Shown here piece by piece: positions 48,092 through 59,829 of a DNA stretch of 64,000 bases (the stretch's first letter is position 1; each line of letters opens with the position of its first letter). The notes beneath the pieces were generated by a model, which ran no database searches, was not told the DNA's origin, and saw only the letters and a list, made by a program, of their open reading frames with translations. The position numbers and the translations under genes are program-made. Source of the DNA: Apostichopus japonicus (lineage: Eukaryota; Echinodermata; Holothuroidea; Aspidochirotida; Stichopodidae); the NCBI RefSeq assembly GCF_037975245.1, contig NC_092569.1, positions 36,252,168 to 36,316,167 on the forward strand, in the 5' to 3' direction.

Positions 48092-49460
48092 CTATGGCAT
48101 ACACACATGTAGTGGTCAAACGATTATGCAATATCGGATAATACCGATTATTTTTTTCATCATCGGCCCGATTCCGATTTTTTCTTCACGAATTATGTGC
48201 ACGAATTTTCCAAAATCCGTGGTTTTCCGCGGTCCGCAATGTAAATACCAGTTCCGCGAATATAATTTTCTGCTACATGAATGTGAACATAAAGGAAAGT
48301 AATAACAGGGAATTGTTGGACAAAACGCCCATAACTCCAAAACGGAAGGAGATATGCATTTTTTTCCGGCGGTAAAGGGTTATATGCTCCTCGTGGCTTC
48401 GTGTAATCTCGTTCTAGGAATACAATCACACGCAGAGACCAACATTTTATGTGGAACGTTAAATGTTTGTTGGCTTAAATCACTCGCTCGCTATATGCAG
48501 ATACTCTATATGTTCTGTCGTAACTCTTAACGTTACTTGTGCCGTATACACATGAAAACATCGCCATTTAAATCCTGTTCAACATTCTCTAAAAAAGCCA
48601 TTGTATATTCAATTTAACAAGTTGTTTAGAGTATGATCTTTCCGATTGTGACATAAGTGTGCATTTTTTTCTAACAATGTTATAATTATAAGTTAACAAA
48701 CATTCAACGCTTAAACTAAAATTAAAACAAAAAGTATTACAGTGGTACACGTAGGCTACAGAATTTGAGCATCTAACATTACATGCAGTAAGGCAGAAAT
48801 TCAAACGATGAAATGCTTTTGACATTTTACCCTATCTAAGATCTTAAATGATACCAAATAATCAAACACTAAATTTATCGTTAATTGTAAACTGATCACA
48901 TGGATGGCATTATTTACATATGATTTCAGCCACGTGTGTCATAACTTATGACGTCATTATCAGTATTATCCTGGCCAATCACGTAATTGATTAAAAGTTT
49001 TAAGCAGCAATACATTATATAATTGAAAGACAAACAACATCTGCTAACCTGTGAACAACCATTAATTTTAACAAGTAAAGGGATCCATGGTTTCAAGTAT
49101 ACCAGGGGCTATTTCTAGGGTCACATTAGGCATATACCTGTTCAACATGAATACATCAGATTTAATAAAGTAATGTCAGGTGTTGGCAGCTTTTCTCATA
49201 CAAAGTGTTTTTACTGAAAAAAAATTGTAAAAAGTGCAAACTTGTGAAACATGAAATCTCAGAATAACAAAATTTATGCAACTTATAAATGCCTGAAAAG
49301 TGTCATTTCCTGCAATCTGGGAGACATTTTTGGCTAAATTTGTTTTTGTACGCTACGCGCCAACCGATAGTGGCGCTCCGCTTAGTTAGTACTGACAACA
49401 GCACCCGCGCTTAGTACTGACAACAGCACCCGGACAAAAAAGTGACAAGCGGAGAACACT
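48092..49460. other. right arm of the outer hAT-like element
   Basis: The A+T-rich DNA shows no transposase motif in any frame. Near 49355-49440 there are repeated CAGCACCCG words and a CGCGCCAACC...GGCGCTCCGCTTAG stretch like the inside of the short MITEs. Confidence 0.5.
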
Positions 49461-49794
49461 GCTCCCCCCCCCCCCAAACCCAACCACGACTGAGGATCAT
49501 AAGTTGTTGTCGTGATGCATTTGATTTACTACTTTATCTCAAATACATTTATTTTAAAACACATGAAATCATATTTATAAAGAAACAGAAAACATTTTCA
49601 ACAACATGTTCTCGGTATAACATCCCCTTCTTGACTCGCTTGTCGCATGATTGATATATACTGCCAAATACTTTCGGCTCATTTTTATTCAGTGTTCTAA
49701 ATGGATGTCAGAGGTTTATTCAAATACATTCAACTAATGTACCGTTTTTCATTTTAGCTACCAACACAAGTTGTTCGTTAACTGTGGAACCATA

Positions 49795-52248
49795 ATGGAT
49801 GTTAAAAAAGGCTACTGTTGGCGATGTAATCAATCTTTACGGGGTGCGCCGAAGAAATGTACCTCTTGTGCGACAGCTGAGTATTGCAGTACGTTTTGCC
49901 TCCGTGACGACTGGGTTCGACATGAGAGTGTAGAATGCCCCAATTGGTCGGCCAAACCATGTGGAAGTTGTAAGAAAATCGGAGCAACATGTGAGGTTGG
50001 TATTGTTTCGGCATGTTACATGTTTTTTTTTTATCTTTTTCTGTTCAAAGCCAAACGAAGATTGCGATTTAACATATAAATGGCTCATGTACGCGGGTGA
50101 CTAATAAGTCCGGACGGTTGTCAGAATGGACACATTTGCGACAATCATTGCGTTTGCCGAGAAAATAAAACGCGATTTGCACTCATAAAAGATGTTTGGA
50201 TGCTCGTCACAATTTGGCTGTTCGTCTCCCCAAACAATATTTATTTATACAGACGTAAGAGATTGTCAGCTCAGGATTTGTCATTCAACTGAGAATATGT
50301 CAATCAGCTTTTCTAGTGATACACAGTGCATTAAATAGGCTAAATTAACGTACTCTGTTAATGTGTGGAATAATAATAAAGATCCATCCGTATGAATGCA
50401 TGGAGGATCTGAATATTCAATGTACAAACCAAACATTCGTTCTCGTAACGTTTATTCCTAGCAGTTTTATTGAACAAGTGTAAGAGCGTGTTGTTGTTCT
50501 AAGATTGCAGCAAATCTTTGATCTTCCTATTTCTTTAACAGTGCTGTGGGTGTTTATCGATCATGTACTGCAATGATACTTGCCAAAAGTTACACTGGGA
50601 GAGCCACAAGCGTGATTGCGTCAAGTGGAAGAAAAAAGCCAAGAACCTCGCATCCAGGCTGCGATTATCCTACACGCAGGACTATCCGTTTTATTTTAGT
50701 AATTCATTTGCGAATGACCTCTTGAACTTGGAGAGTAACGAAATGAAAGACAAAAATGATTTAGAGTCCGCCCAACAATATTACAGCATTTTACTTCCTG
50801 CTTGCGGTGACCTACGTCAGATGATCCAGACGGTGTATTCACTCCCTTTAAACTTCACTGGTAGTCTGAAGTTTGTTTTGAATGATATTGACCCGTTCTC
50901 CATGGCCAGAAATGTCCTGCTACTCTATATGATAAGTTCATCTACCGAGGTCATCGCTCCAAAGATTGCATCCATCTGGTTATCACTCCATCTCTCTGAG
51001 GAAGAGTACACCCTCCTCCGTACATCGCTCCATAGACTCATAGAGATGGACGCCGCTCGGTTCAAGGAAAGCACGAGCGATGTAGTTGATGTCAGTGCGC
51101 ATTCATATAGCGCAATGCGTGAAGTTTGGATGAGATGGGACAAACTGCAGTGTCATAAAGGCAGTAAGGATTGTATCAAGTTAGAAGAAGAGAGACAAAA
51201 TATGGTTCCACAAGACGAGGAATCAAAATTAAGTGTTAAGGGATACATAGGTCAAGTTCCAAGGCGTCACGCTGCATCCATTGATAAATGGTTCTCTGAT
51301 GGCGTTATAATGGCAAAGGAAACCCAAAAAGACCTACTACCCTATTACAACTACACATTCACCGGCCGGAGAGTTGGACAAAGTTTCTTTGCAGGAACCA
51401 ATATTCCTTCAGATATAACATTTAATTACTGTGTCAATAATGATTGCGTCCCTTTCCGGATGTGGGACTATCTAGACATGATCAAGAACGAAGACCATGA
51501 CTCCGTCACAGAAATGTGTCATGCGTTTACCACCAAATGTGTTACCATAACAACGAACATGATCAAGCAAAGAAGAATGAAGTTGGGAATTTATATTTCA
51601 AACTTCTTGAGACTTCAACCGCTTTTACCCCGCAATGCTCAATTCGACCGCATATTCGCCTCAAATCTGATTGACTACCACAAAATATCTGTCGTGTTGG
51701 AGACGTTGGAACCCCTTCTGAGTAATGATAATCCACACGCCGTTCTTCTTACTGAGACAATTAATTGGTACGGTAATTTGGAGAAGGATGCAGACCTTCC
51801 TACTGATCCGAACACTAGATACGAATTACTTCTTCGACATAGGAGGGATTCACTTGTGCAAAGTATACTCGCCGATGCAAGGGGTAACACAGTTAGCATA
51901 ATGCGAGAATTCTACAATAACATGATATATTTTGTAACTTATCTACGAGCTAGAAGGATCCATGAACCAGAGGTACCCTATTCTGGGCAGTCAAGGAGAA
52001 AACTTCCAACATGGTTGGATTTGAGAAATTGGGGTAAACTTAGTCTTCGTGACTTTCGCTCAGGTAGAAATAAGGTTGTGCCACTTTGCCGAAGGGTAAA
52101 CGCCCGGACTGTTTCCAGATGTCGCGGAAGTAACCGTATCCTTGAATGGTATCGAGAAGATGGATGTCACAACCCGTTCTGGGATAACCCCCTGAAGTAT
52201 TTTATTGATTGCTTTACGTGTTTAGTTAATTGGATGCTAATTATTTAG
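49795..52248 (+). CDS. B5: double-MYND zinc finger, DUF4470-type protein with LTR-derived C-terminus
   Basis: Exon 1 is 49795-49995 and exon 2 is 50542-52248. The intron is GTTGGT...TTAACAG in phase 0, giving 635 residues. Finger 1 ligands are at C8, C11, C22, C25, C31, C35, H43 and C48. Finger 2 has C56 and C59, then C68, C71, C77, C81, H89 and C93. The DUF4470-type part keeps PACGDLR and LNDIDPF. Against A copies there is an extra acidic stretch around EEERQNMVPQDEESK. A solo LTR enters the gene after the codon for the G in REDG. The last 27 residues, including the hydrophobic run YFIDCFTCLVNWMLII, are therefore read from the LTR in place of the roughly ten residues predicted from B2. The donor is GT but weak. 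This is the only B copy with both exons. Confidence 0.8.
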
Positions 52249-52896
52249 CCATGGTTTTGTGCATCCTTAAGCATTACGTAATCATTTATTTGTTAACGAG
52301 TATCGGAATTCCGTCGGCATGGGGTATAAATAGAACATTAAAGCCACGTGCTCTCTCTTTTCAATCTCGGTCTTGAACCGAAAGCAAAACCGTAAGTTGC
52401 ACTTGTTTAATTATAAAATGTCAGAATTTAGTTCAAAAGAAACCAATTTCCACCCTCATTGAGATAACATGGACTCATTACTTTACGAATTAAATTCGGT
52501 GTTTTTGGTACTTTTATAGATGGTAAAAGAGGCAGGGAAGAAACTAAATTAAAGCTTGAACGAGGAAAGAAAGAGAACGTGAAACTTCGAAAAGGAAAAT
52601 GCCGACGCTCGTATAGAAAGAATTAAGGAACATTCATTTGTATTAACCATACACGTTGACAGAACCGTCAACGAAACAAAACTAGGACCATAAGAAGGAA
52701 AGGATGCCATATGAAGTATAGAAGTTAAAACGTTTAAAAGGATATATGCAGTAAATGATGACTTTTTATTGTTCTATGTAACGCAACTAATTTTATTGTT
52801 GTTGTTAGTAATTATATTGAACCTTTGAAACTCATATACTCTCTCTGTCTGTCTTTACGCCGTTGTCGACGGCTCTCTTGAAAAGAATCCATGGCA
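52165..52896. mobile_element. solo LTR, 732 bp, inserted in the last codons of B5
   Basis: The segment begins TGTCACAACCCG, ends ATCCATGGCA and is flanked by 5-bp duplications ATGGA (52160-52164 and 52897-52901). B2 shows the uninterrupted site (GAAGATGGAACTCC). A TATAAATA box at 52325-52332 gives the probable orientation as plus. No internal coding region remains. It is unrelated in sequence to the Gypsy LTR at 43228. The parent superfamily is not identified. Confidence 0.87.
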
Positions 52897-52901
52897 ATGG
52901 A

Positions 52902-55900
52902 TCTCCTTTGTAAACTCACACACTAATCTCTAACACCGAACCGCGATTTATAAGATCATCTGTACAGGAAATCACATGTCTTTGAACACCTCCAAAGCGC
53001 AACTGGTGTGTAACGACAAATGTCGTCACCCAATAGTAATATCATTCAAACTCACTGTCCATTGATGACGTCGCCGGTAACTTGTATGTTACTCCCGTCT
53101 AACCGTTGTCTGTACGGAGCCATTAGATAACCTTCCATGGTAAATATTGAATCCGTATCAGTATGCTGATCGTGTATCATGACCCGGCAGCTTATATCAA
53201 AATCTTCCTTCTTCGTTTGATTGATAATCACATAATTACAACCGATGTGTCATTGCGGTTCCAACCTTTGTCCCGGAATCTTCATCTTAGAGGTGAAGTT
53301 TTACCGTCGCTTTAAGACTTACAAGGCATTACCACAACAGGCCATGACGGGGCGGTCCGGGTTTGATTGTCTCGCCAATTAGTGGCTAATACAGTGAGTA
53401 CCATGGAAGCATTACCACGACTAAACAACCCACTGACAGGACTATAAAATTTGTCATCGAAGGAAATATTTCCATTTTTTATGGAAAGGACAATACCCAT
53501 CTACTTACCCAGCGCTTGAATATGTTATTGAGCAGCGTGCAACCTTCGATATAATAATCCAACTAATATCAACGGTAGTTCCTCTGTTTCTATGATAGAC
53601 AGAACTTTCTGCACATGAAAAGAATACTTAACGGAACATTTAACAATAACTATTTTTTAATGGTTCATTTTCTTTCTTCGTTTTACGAGCGTTCGCTGTA
53701 ACTTCTGCTCCCGTTCCATATTAGTTCTGCTTCCGTTCCTTGTATATTTTATTTCCGTTACCTACAATGTCCGCTTCCATTCTATTCCTCTACATGTTAT
53801 GTATCCGTTCCCTATACGTTCTATTTCCGTTACATATCAGGTCCGGTCGTTCCCCAGCGTCCTTTTTCTGTTCCCCGTTATATATTATCTCCGTTTCATA
53901 CGTTCATTCCAGTCCTCTACATGTTATCTTTCCGTTCCCGATTTTTTTTTTCCATTCTGTTGTAAGTATATATATATTTCGGTTAGGTCTTTCACACATT
54001 TATTTTTTGATTAAGCTTCACCAATCTGTTTCTGGTTTCTGATTTACTGCTCTTTGACTTATTTCAGAGATACACGGGCCGCTGACTAAAACCATCAAAA
54101 TTCTACACTGAACGAATAAAACTGGCTTGTTAATCCCCAATACATAAGGAAACTCGTCAGTAATAAAGTAAAATCATTATACCGTCAGATAAATTTAAAT
54201 AATGTACTCAAATGCATCGCATAAATGGACCCAACTGTACTGTGTTAAGAATTTGGCATTACAAGGTGTGAATGCAGTCAACATGTATTGTATTTTCCCT
54301 GAACATACCACTGTATTGTATTATTTCAACATCATTTCCCCCCCCCCTTTGAAATGCACAGCTTTATTGTGATATTTAAGACCATAAGCACTATGTTTCC
54401 CTTTTAGTTTTGTGTAGCCTATATTGACTCTATGCTAGACTAAGTAGTCAACCACTTTATTGATTAGTGTCAGATGTTTACAAGGTCATTTCTCAAAAAT
54501 TGAAAGTAATGTTACATGTTGCATCTACAGCCATGCACCTAAAATATATACCTCTTGTCATGCAATTGTCTGCTCACTTTGTACTTATGCAGGATTTCAA
54601 TGTCTCTTTTGCATCTGTTTTGTATGTGCAGTTAAAATGCTAAGATAAGAGCCTCAAGGCAGACGGGTAACAGTGGTTGTATAGGAAGCAGACACACAAT
54701 ACGTAAGCAATACACGGAGAGTAACCCTCAGTTCGACTCAGGGGCGTCAAACATGGGGTGAGGGGCAGGGGATACGCCCCACTTTCTGAAGGGCGGGAAC
54801 ACAATATCTAATGTCCCCCCACCCCCACCCAGGTTTAGTGACTGACTCGTATAGGCGCTTGGCATATCATTCAGGCTCATAATGACTTGTGCATCTCATA
54901 ACGAGAGCTCAAACACGTAATGCTACATAAGATTAGTAGTTATTAATGTTTTATTCTGATCTGCTCGACCACCAGATGAAAAGTTGAACTTTGTAACAGG
55001 GTTGAAATATGAATGATGGCCCCCACCGACCCACCACCCACTTTCAATTGGCATTGACAGCACTGGTTTGACTTAACTTAGTTTTCGTATAGATTCTTCT
55101 CGTGTATCCCGTACGCGAGACAGTATCGAATAGAAATTCTACCTGGAATGACAGCTCATGTTTTAAAAAGGTCTACTACAGATCGTTTTTTTAATTTCTT
55201 TCTTTCGAATTAGATGCATTATATCTTTATGTTTTATTCTTCTCTCAAAATTTATATTTGTTCTTGAATTAAACATTTGAAAACTTCACAGCTGAAGCCC
55301 CCACCAGGGCTTAGAATCCATTCTGGAGAAACTTAACTGCTGTGCCTGACATGTAGTTTCGTGCTTTTCAACCTGAGGCTATGAGAGAATAGGAAGTCTC
55401 CGAAACGTTGCTTCGCCCCTGGACCCACTGTGAGACTCTTAGATACCACAGAACAACGTGTCTTATTCTGGCATGTATTGATTTGCTTCCAAATCACTAG
55501 CAGGGGCCAAAAATATATACCTGAAAGTGCTGAAGCCCTATACTCCCAGCCAATAACAGTGTACACAATGGGCATTAAAGCGACCCCAACTGGGTTGTAA
55601 CTAGCCGAGCGGCTGTGGGATCGATAGGGCCGCTGTCGGCCACCATATGTCAGGATGAATGTGTGCCAACTACAAGATAACACAACCTGAACCAATAAAA
55701 CACGAACAAATACATTGAATTTTGTTCTACATATTTAATACGAAACCGATGCCTAACTTGGGCAGGTGTCTACAAAACCAAACTAAATAATACATGAGGT
55801 CAACACAGTATCTAAAGCTGTAATTATAAAACATATAATCCCTCTATTAGTTCAATATTTAAACGCAGCTGGGCCAGTCCATTAAGTCGGTTCCAAGAAC

Positions 55901-56220
55901 GCTAATTGGTCTACTGTACACACCCTCGAGAAACGATCCACTGAAGTTGACGTACTAAAGAAAACGATCAAATTCAGTCACAATCATATACCGACTATCC
56001 GACGAAGATGGGAATCCAAAAGAAATTATTGTCCTCAACAGAGAATGCCCGAGAGTGCCAGCCATATGCGGGCATCTAGAAGTGCCAAATATAACAAATA
56101 TGGACTCTTGTTCCGTACCCCATTTCCATTGATACACTGCAGCTTGCTACGCCACTCCCGCAGGCCTACACACCCGGTAAACCCGACTCAATTTTGCCAG
56201 CTAATTGTTTAGTTATTTTA
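52902..56220. other. downstream flank of B5
   Basis: The block corresponds to 13280-17300 without the MITE and with a contracted 72-bp repeat (53750-53960). An open minus-strand stretch at 55695-55333 is only partly kept in the B2 block (16874-16641) and matches no family I recognise. No gene is called. Confidence 0.55.
55573..55816. mobile_element. about 240-bp insertion of unknown type
   Basis: At this point the B2 block runs straight from ACACAATGGG to GCTGTAATTAT with only a short linker (about 16872-16900). The extra sequence has no clear inverted ends or target duplication, so a deletion in the B2 block is equally possible. Confidence 0.35.
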
Positions 56221-57606
56221 TTTCAAACCTGGCTATTGAAACACCGAAGTGTGCGAACGTACATGGTAGTAAGTGAGCATGATTGATTCATGTAGAGGAA
56301 TACTTGTTACATATCGTCAAATCGGTTTTCATTCTCTGTTTTTTTTTACGTCATTACTTTTTAACAATTATATCTTATTTATTGTTTTCTATTTTAATGC
56401 CATACTAAGCATGCAGGCCGCCCGGAGGGTGCCTTGCCACGTATTGAATATACAATCAGTTCAAAGCCTTTCCAGAGATAGCACCATTTTGCATCGAAGC
56501 CACCTTACATATACACAAATTTTTCCACTTAGAGCCTCCCCCAGGACGGCCCCTCCTGCACGGGATGCCATCTATTCAAGGTACGCCCCTGCGTATACTT
56601 AAACCCTGACCAGTCAATTCTGTCGCATGTTGCAATACCAGACGGAAATCCCTGTACACGTAATTAACTTCGTAAGCATGCACAGGATTACAGAATTTAC
56701 ACAGCATTGCACATTAGAGAGACGGCACAGCTTCCCTCACACCTAACCTAGCCTTGCATCGAACAATTGCGAGTAGACTGCTCTGTGTTTAATATTTTGA
56801 GTCTGGAATAGTTTCACGTAAGTAGAATTATTTGTTTCTATTCAAGCTCCTTAAGATCCGATACTTATCTGTTGATTTACGCACAAAAAACCTCCACTTC
56901 ACGACGAAAGTAAATATATCAGCAGGCGAAGGTAGGATTTGAAATTGAACCATGCATGTGTCATCAAAGACGTGAGTTCCATAGTCCATATGTTAATTTT
57001 CGTGATGTGCTGTTTCAACAATACTATGCCTTTTTGTGTATGAACAACGATATTTCAGGTTCATATACTTTGATAGCTCACGCGTAGCGTTAACTGTGGT
57101 GAGTTGAAGTACTTTACAACGTGCATTGGATGCTTGCATGTAATAATTAACTGAAATATTGAATAATTAATTGTGTAGTGAAACGGATGAAGCACGACCT
57201 TAATCTGCATGATTTTGATCATAAATGTACAGCATAGTTTAACACGCTCACATAGATATAAGCGTATATCCATCACTCAGTTCCAGGCTGGTCAGATGCA
57301 GAATTTTCATAAAAAGGGGTTATAACTATATTGTCGCTGAAGCCGATTCCACGTGTAAGGGAAGGAGGGTTGGGAGAATCCTCACAACAGGACAACAGAA
57401 AAATAACTGCCAAATGGTGCATACTGAGTAAACATAGACCTAGCCACTAAAGCACAAGTATATTGGATTCAAAAATAGTTTTTTACCTCGGCTTTAAATA
57501 TTAAGTACTTGACTCCCCTGCCCAGCCGCCCCCCCCCCCCAGGATCAGCGTATGCGCTCTACTTTTGAACTTTTGGCAAGATATGGGTCTGTTTCACAAC
57601 CCTAAG
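56221..57606. other. upstream flank of A6
   Basis: This is an A-upstream block with donor-like GTAAGT at 56818 and no CR1-like insertion. No coding region is seen. Confidence 0.6.
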
Positions 57607-57614
57607 TATATATA
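57607..57614 (+). promoter_or_regulatory. TATA-like box of A6
   Basis: TATATATA lies 82 bases before the A6 ATG in the conserved context CCTAAG...AGACGTTTG. Confidence 0.35.
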
Positions 57615-57688
57615 GACGTTTGCATGCAGCACAATTTCCTGAAAGATTCTTCTTAAATTTTGTTTATCATAATAGCTTTTCTCAAACG

Positions 57689-59829
57689 ATGGACGTGAAG
57701 GAAGGATTTTGCTGGAGGTGTAACTTAAAATTACGAATAGGAATGGTAATATGCGATTCGTGTAAAATCGCTCAATACTGCAGTCAAAAGTGCAAAGAAG
57801 CTGACCAGCTACGTCACAAAAGTGTAGAATGTCCTACATGATCAACCAAAACGTGCGGACATTGTCAGAAAAATTGGAGCTAAATATGAAGTAAGTTGCA
57901 CATATTATACCCGAAATTTCGGACATTCCATTATACAAGAAGCAAGGTCACAGGAGGGTCGAGGGGGTTATGCTGGTATGTAATTGAAAGTTTACTCACG
58001 TCTAAATATGTAAAAATGTGCATGGTTATTTATTTAAACGAGCACATAGTCTTCACATGAATATACAAATCATCGTTTCAAATTCATTTTAGAACTTCAC
58101 TTGAGTAACAAATTCAGCAGATTTATGTAGCGAAACTTTATGGATGGAGTTAGCAACAGTTTCTTTTTCTAATTCTTTCTCCAGTGTGCTGATTGCTTGA
58201 CAACGGATTACTGTAATGGTGATTGTCAGAAGCGACACTGGAAACGGCATAAACCTGTTTGTCAAATTTGGAAAGGAAGAGTAAAGCAAACAGCATTGCG
58301 ACCGCTGATATATATTCAAGATTTTCCTTATTACTTCAGTAATTCTTTCGCTAATGATCTCCTAAATCTAGAAAATAATGAAGGAGAGGGCAGTTCATCA
58401 TCTGCTGACCTTAGCAACAATGACAAAATCACTTCCGACTTTAGCATTTTACTTCCTGCCTGCGGTGACCTACGTCATATGATCCAGACGGTGTATTCAC
58501 TCCCTGTAAACTTCACTGGTATCCTGAAGTTTGTTTTGAATGATATTGATCCGTTCGTCATGGCCAGAAATGTCCTTCTTCTCTACATGTTTAGTTCATC
58601 AAAAGACGACACCGCTCCGATTGTTTCGTCCATTTGGCTGTCTCTCCTTCTCTCTGAGGAAGAGTATTCCCTCCTCAAAGACTCCCTCAAAAATCTAACC
58701 GAGATGGACTCCATGCAACTGAAGAAGAGAACGAACGGTATGCTTGAAGTAAGTGAGAAGTCCTACAACACTTTGCGTGGAGTATGGCTTGGCTGGAAGA
58801 ACCTCGAGGTAGGGACATGGACACATTTTGGTGACTTTATTAGAAATCAGAGGAACGTAATTGTTTGCCCTCGACCCTTTAGCAGTTAAAGGCACCAATG
58901 CATACATCGAACAAGTTCCGAAGCGGCACGCACCGTCGATTCGCAAATGGATTGAAGATGGTGTAATAACTTCCGGAGATAAACGACTAGGAAAGACCTT
59001 GCGGTATTGCAACCCGACATTCACTGGTCGTCAACTGGGCGAGAGTTTCCGACCAGGGGAGTCCATTCCTCATGATTTTGTATTTCAATACTGCGTCAGA
59101 TGTGATTGTATTCCGTTTCAGATGTGGGATTATCTTGATATGGTTCAACATATCGACTGTGACTCGGTCACCGAAATGTCTCATGCCTTCACCACTGATT
59201 GCGTCATCAAAGTGACGAATATGATGAATGAGAAACGACTGATCATAAAGACCTTCATCGAAGATTTTCTTAACATTGAATCATTTCTGACCGACAGTCC
59301 GCAATTTGATCGTATTTTTACATCCAATCTGATAGATTACCACCAAGTGGGAACGGTGCTGGGGACACTTGAACCTCTCCTTAACAAAGAGAACCCTTAT
59401 GCTGTCATCTTGACGGAAACCTTTAACTGGCATGCGGGGGTGGAGGGTGCGGATCTACCAACTGATGGGAAAGTCCAATCAAGTTTGTTCCTTCGTGCAG
59501 CAAGGGATGTAGATCCAACGATGAAACGGTTCTCTTCTATGAAGGACATGAATTATAACTTCACTCGTGAATATTATAATAATATGGATTACTTCATATC
59601 TTACCTCAGAGGCAGAAAGCTCAATGATTCAGGCAAGTTTCGCTACGAAGGAACTAAACCAAAATTACCCACATGGTCTGATGTGAAAAAGTGGGGAGGG
59701 TTACACCTCCGCGACTTTCGCGCCGCTCGGCATAAGGTTGTTCCATTTTCCCGAAGGGTGAACGCTCGCGCGGTAAACATGCAGCGTGGCAGTGTTCGTA
59801 CCCTTGAATGGTATCGGAAGGAGGTTTAA
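57689..59829 (+). pseudogene. A6: disabled A-type double-MYND, DUF4470-type gene
   Basis: Exon 1 would be 57689-57890 and exon 2 58185-59829, each one base longer than in A1, A3 and A4. Exon 1 has TGA at 57839-57841 where the others have TGG, just after finger 1, and an extra A in the AAAAA run near 57870. Exon 2 has an extra T near 58861 that shifts the frame after RNQRNV. Intron borders are kept (GTAAGT...TCCAG). One cysteine, in the TEMCHAF segment of the other A copies, is serine here. Most of exon 2 matches A4, with short stretches that match A1 or A3. The two indels lie in homopolymer-like sites and could be assembly errors; the TGA is a substitution and harder to dismiss. Confidence 0.82.

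Larger units (their letters stand above)
41233..49461. mobile_element. outer hAT-like element carrying two nested insertions
   Basis: Inverted ends CAGTGTTCTCC and GGAGAACACTG are visible. CCCGGACAAA-type words repeat just inside both ends. Further inside, CGTGATTGGCCAG (about 41687) has its reverse complement near 48970. Removing the nested hAT-like element and the Gypsy element leaves roughly 2.3 kb without a transposase frame. The flanking C-rich 8-mers (GACCCCCG and CTCCCCCC) are a poor duplication. Sequence on both sides resembles about 11100-11180 near B2, where the insert is absent. Confidence 0.65.

Noticed and set aside
55333-55695. Minus-strand frame of 120 codons after B5
   Set aside because: The B2 block keeps only part of it, it runs across the 55573-55816 insertion, and no family is recognisable.
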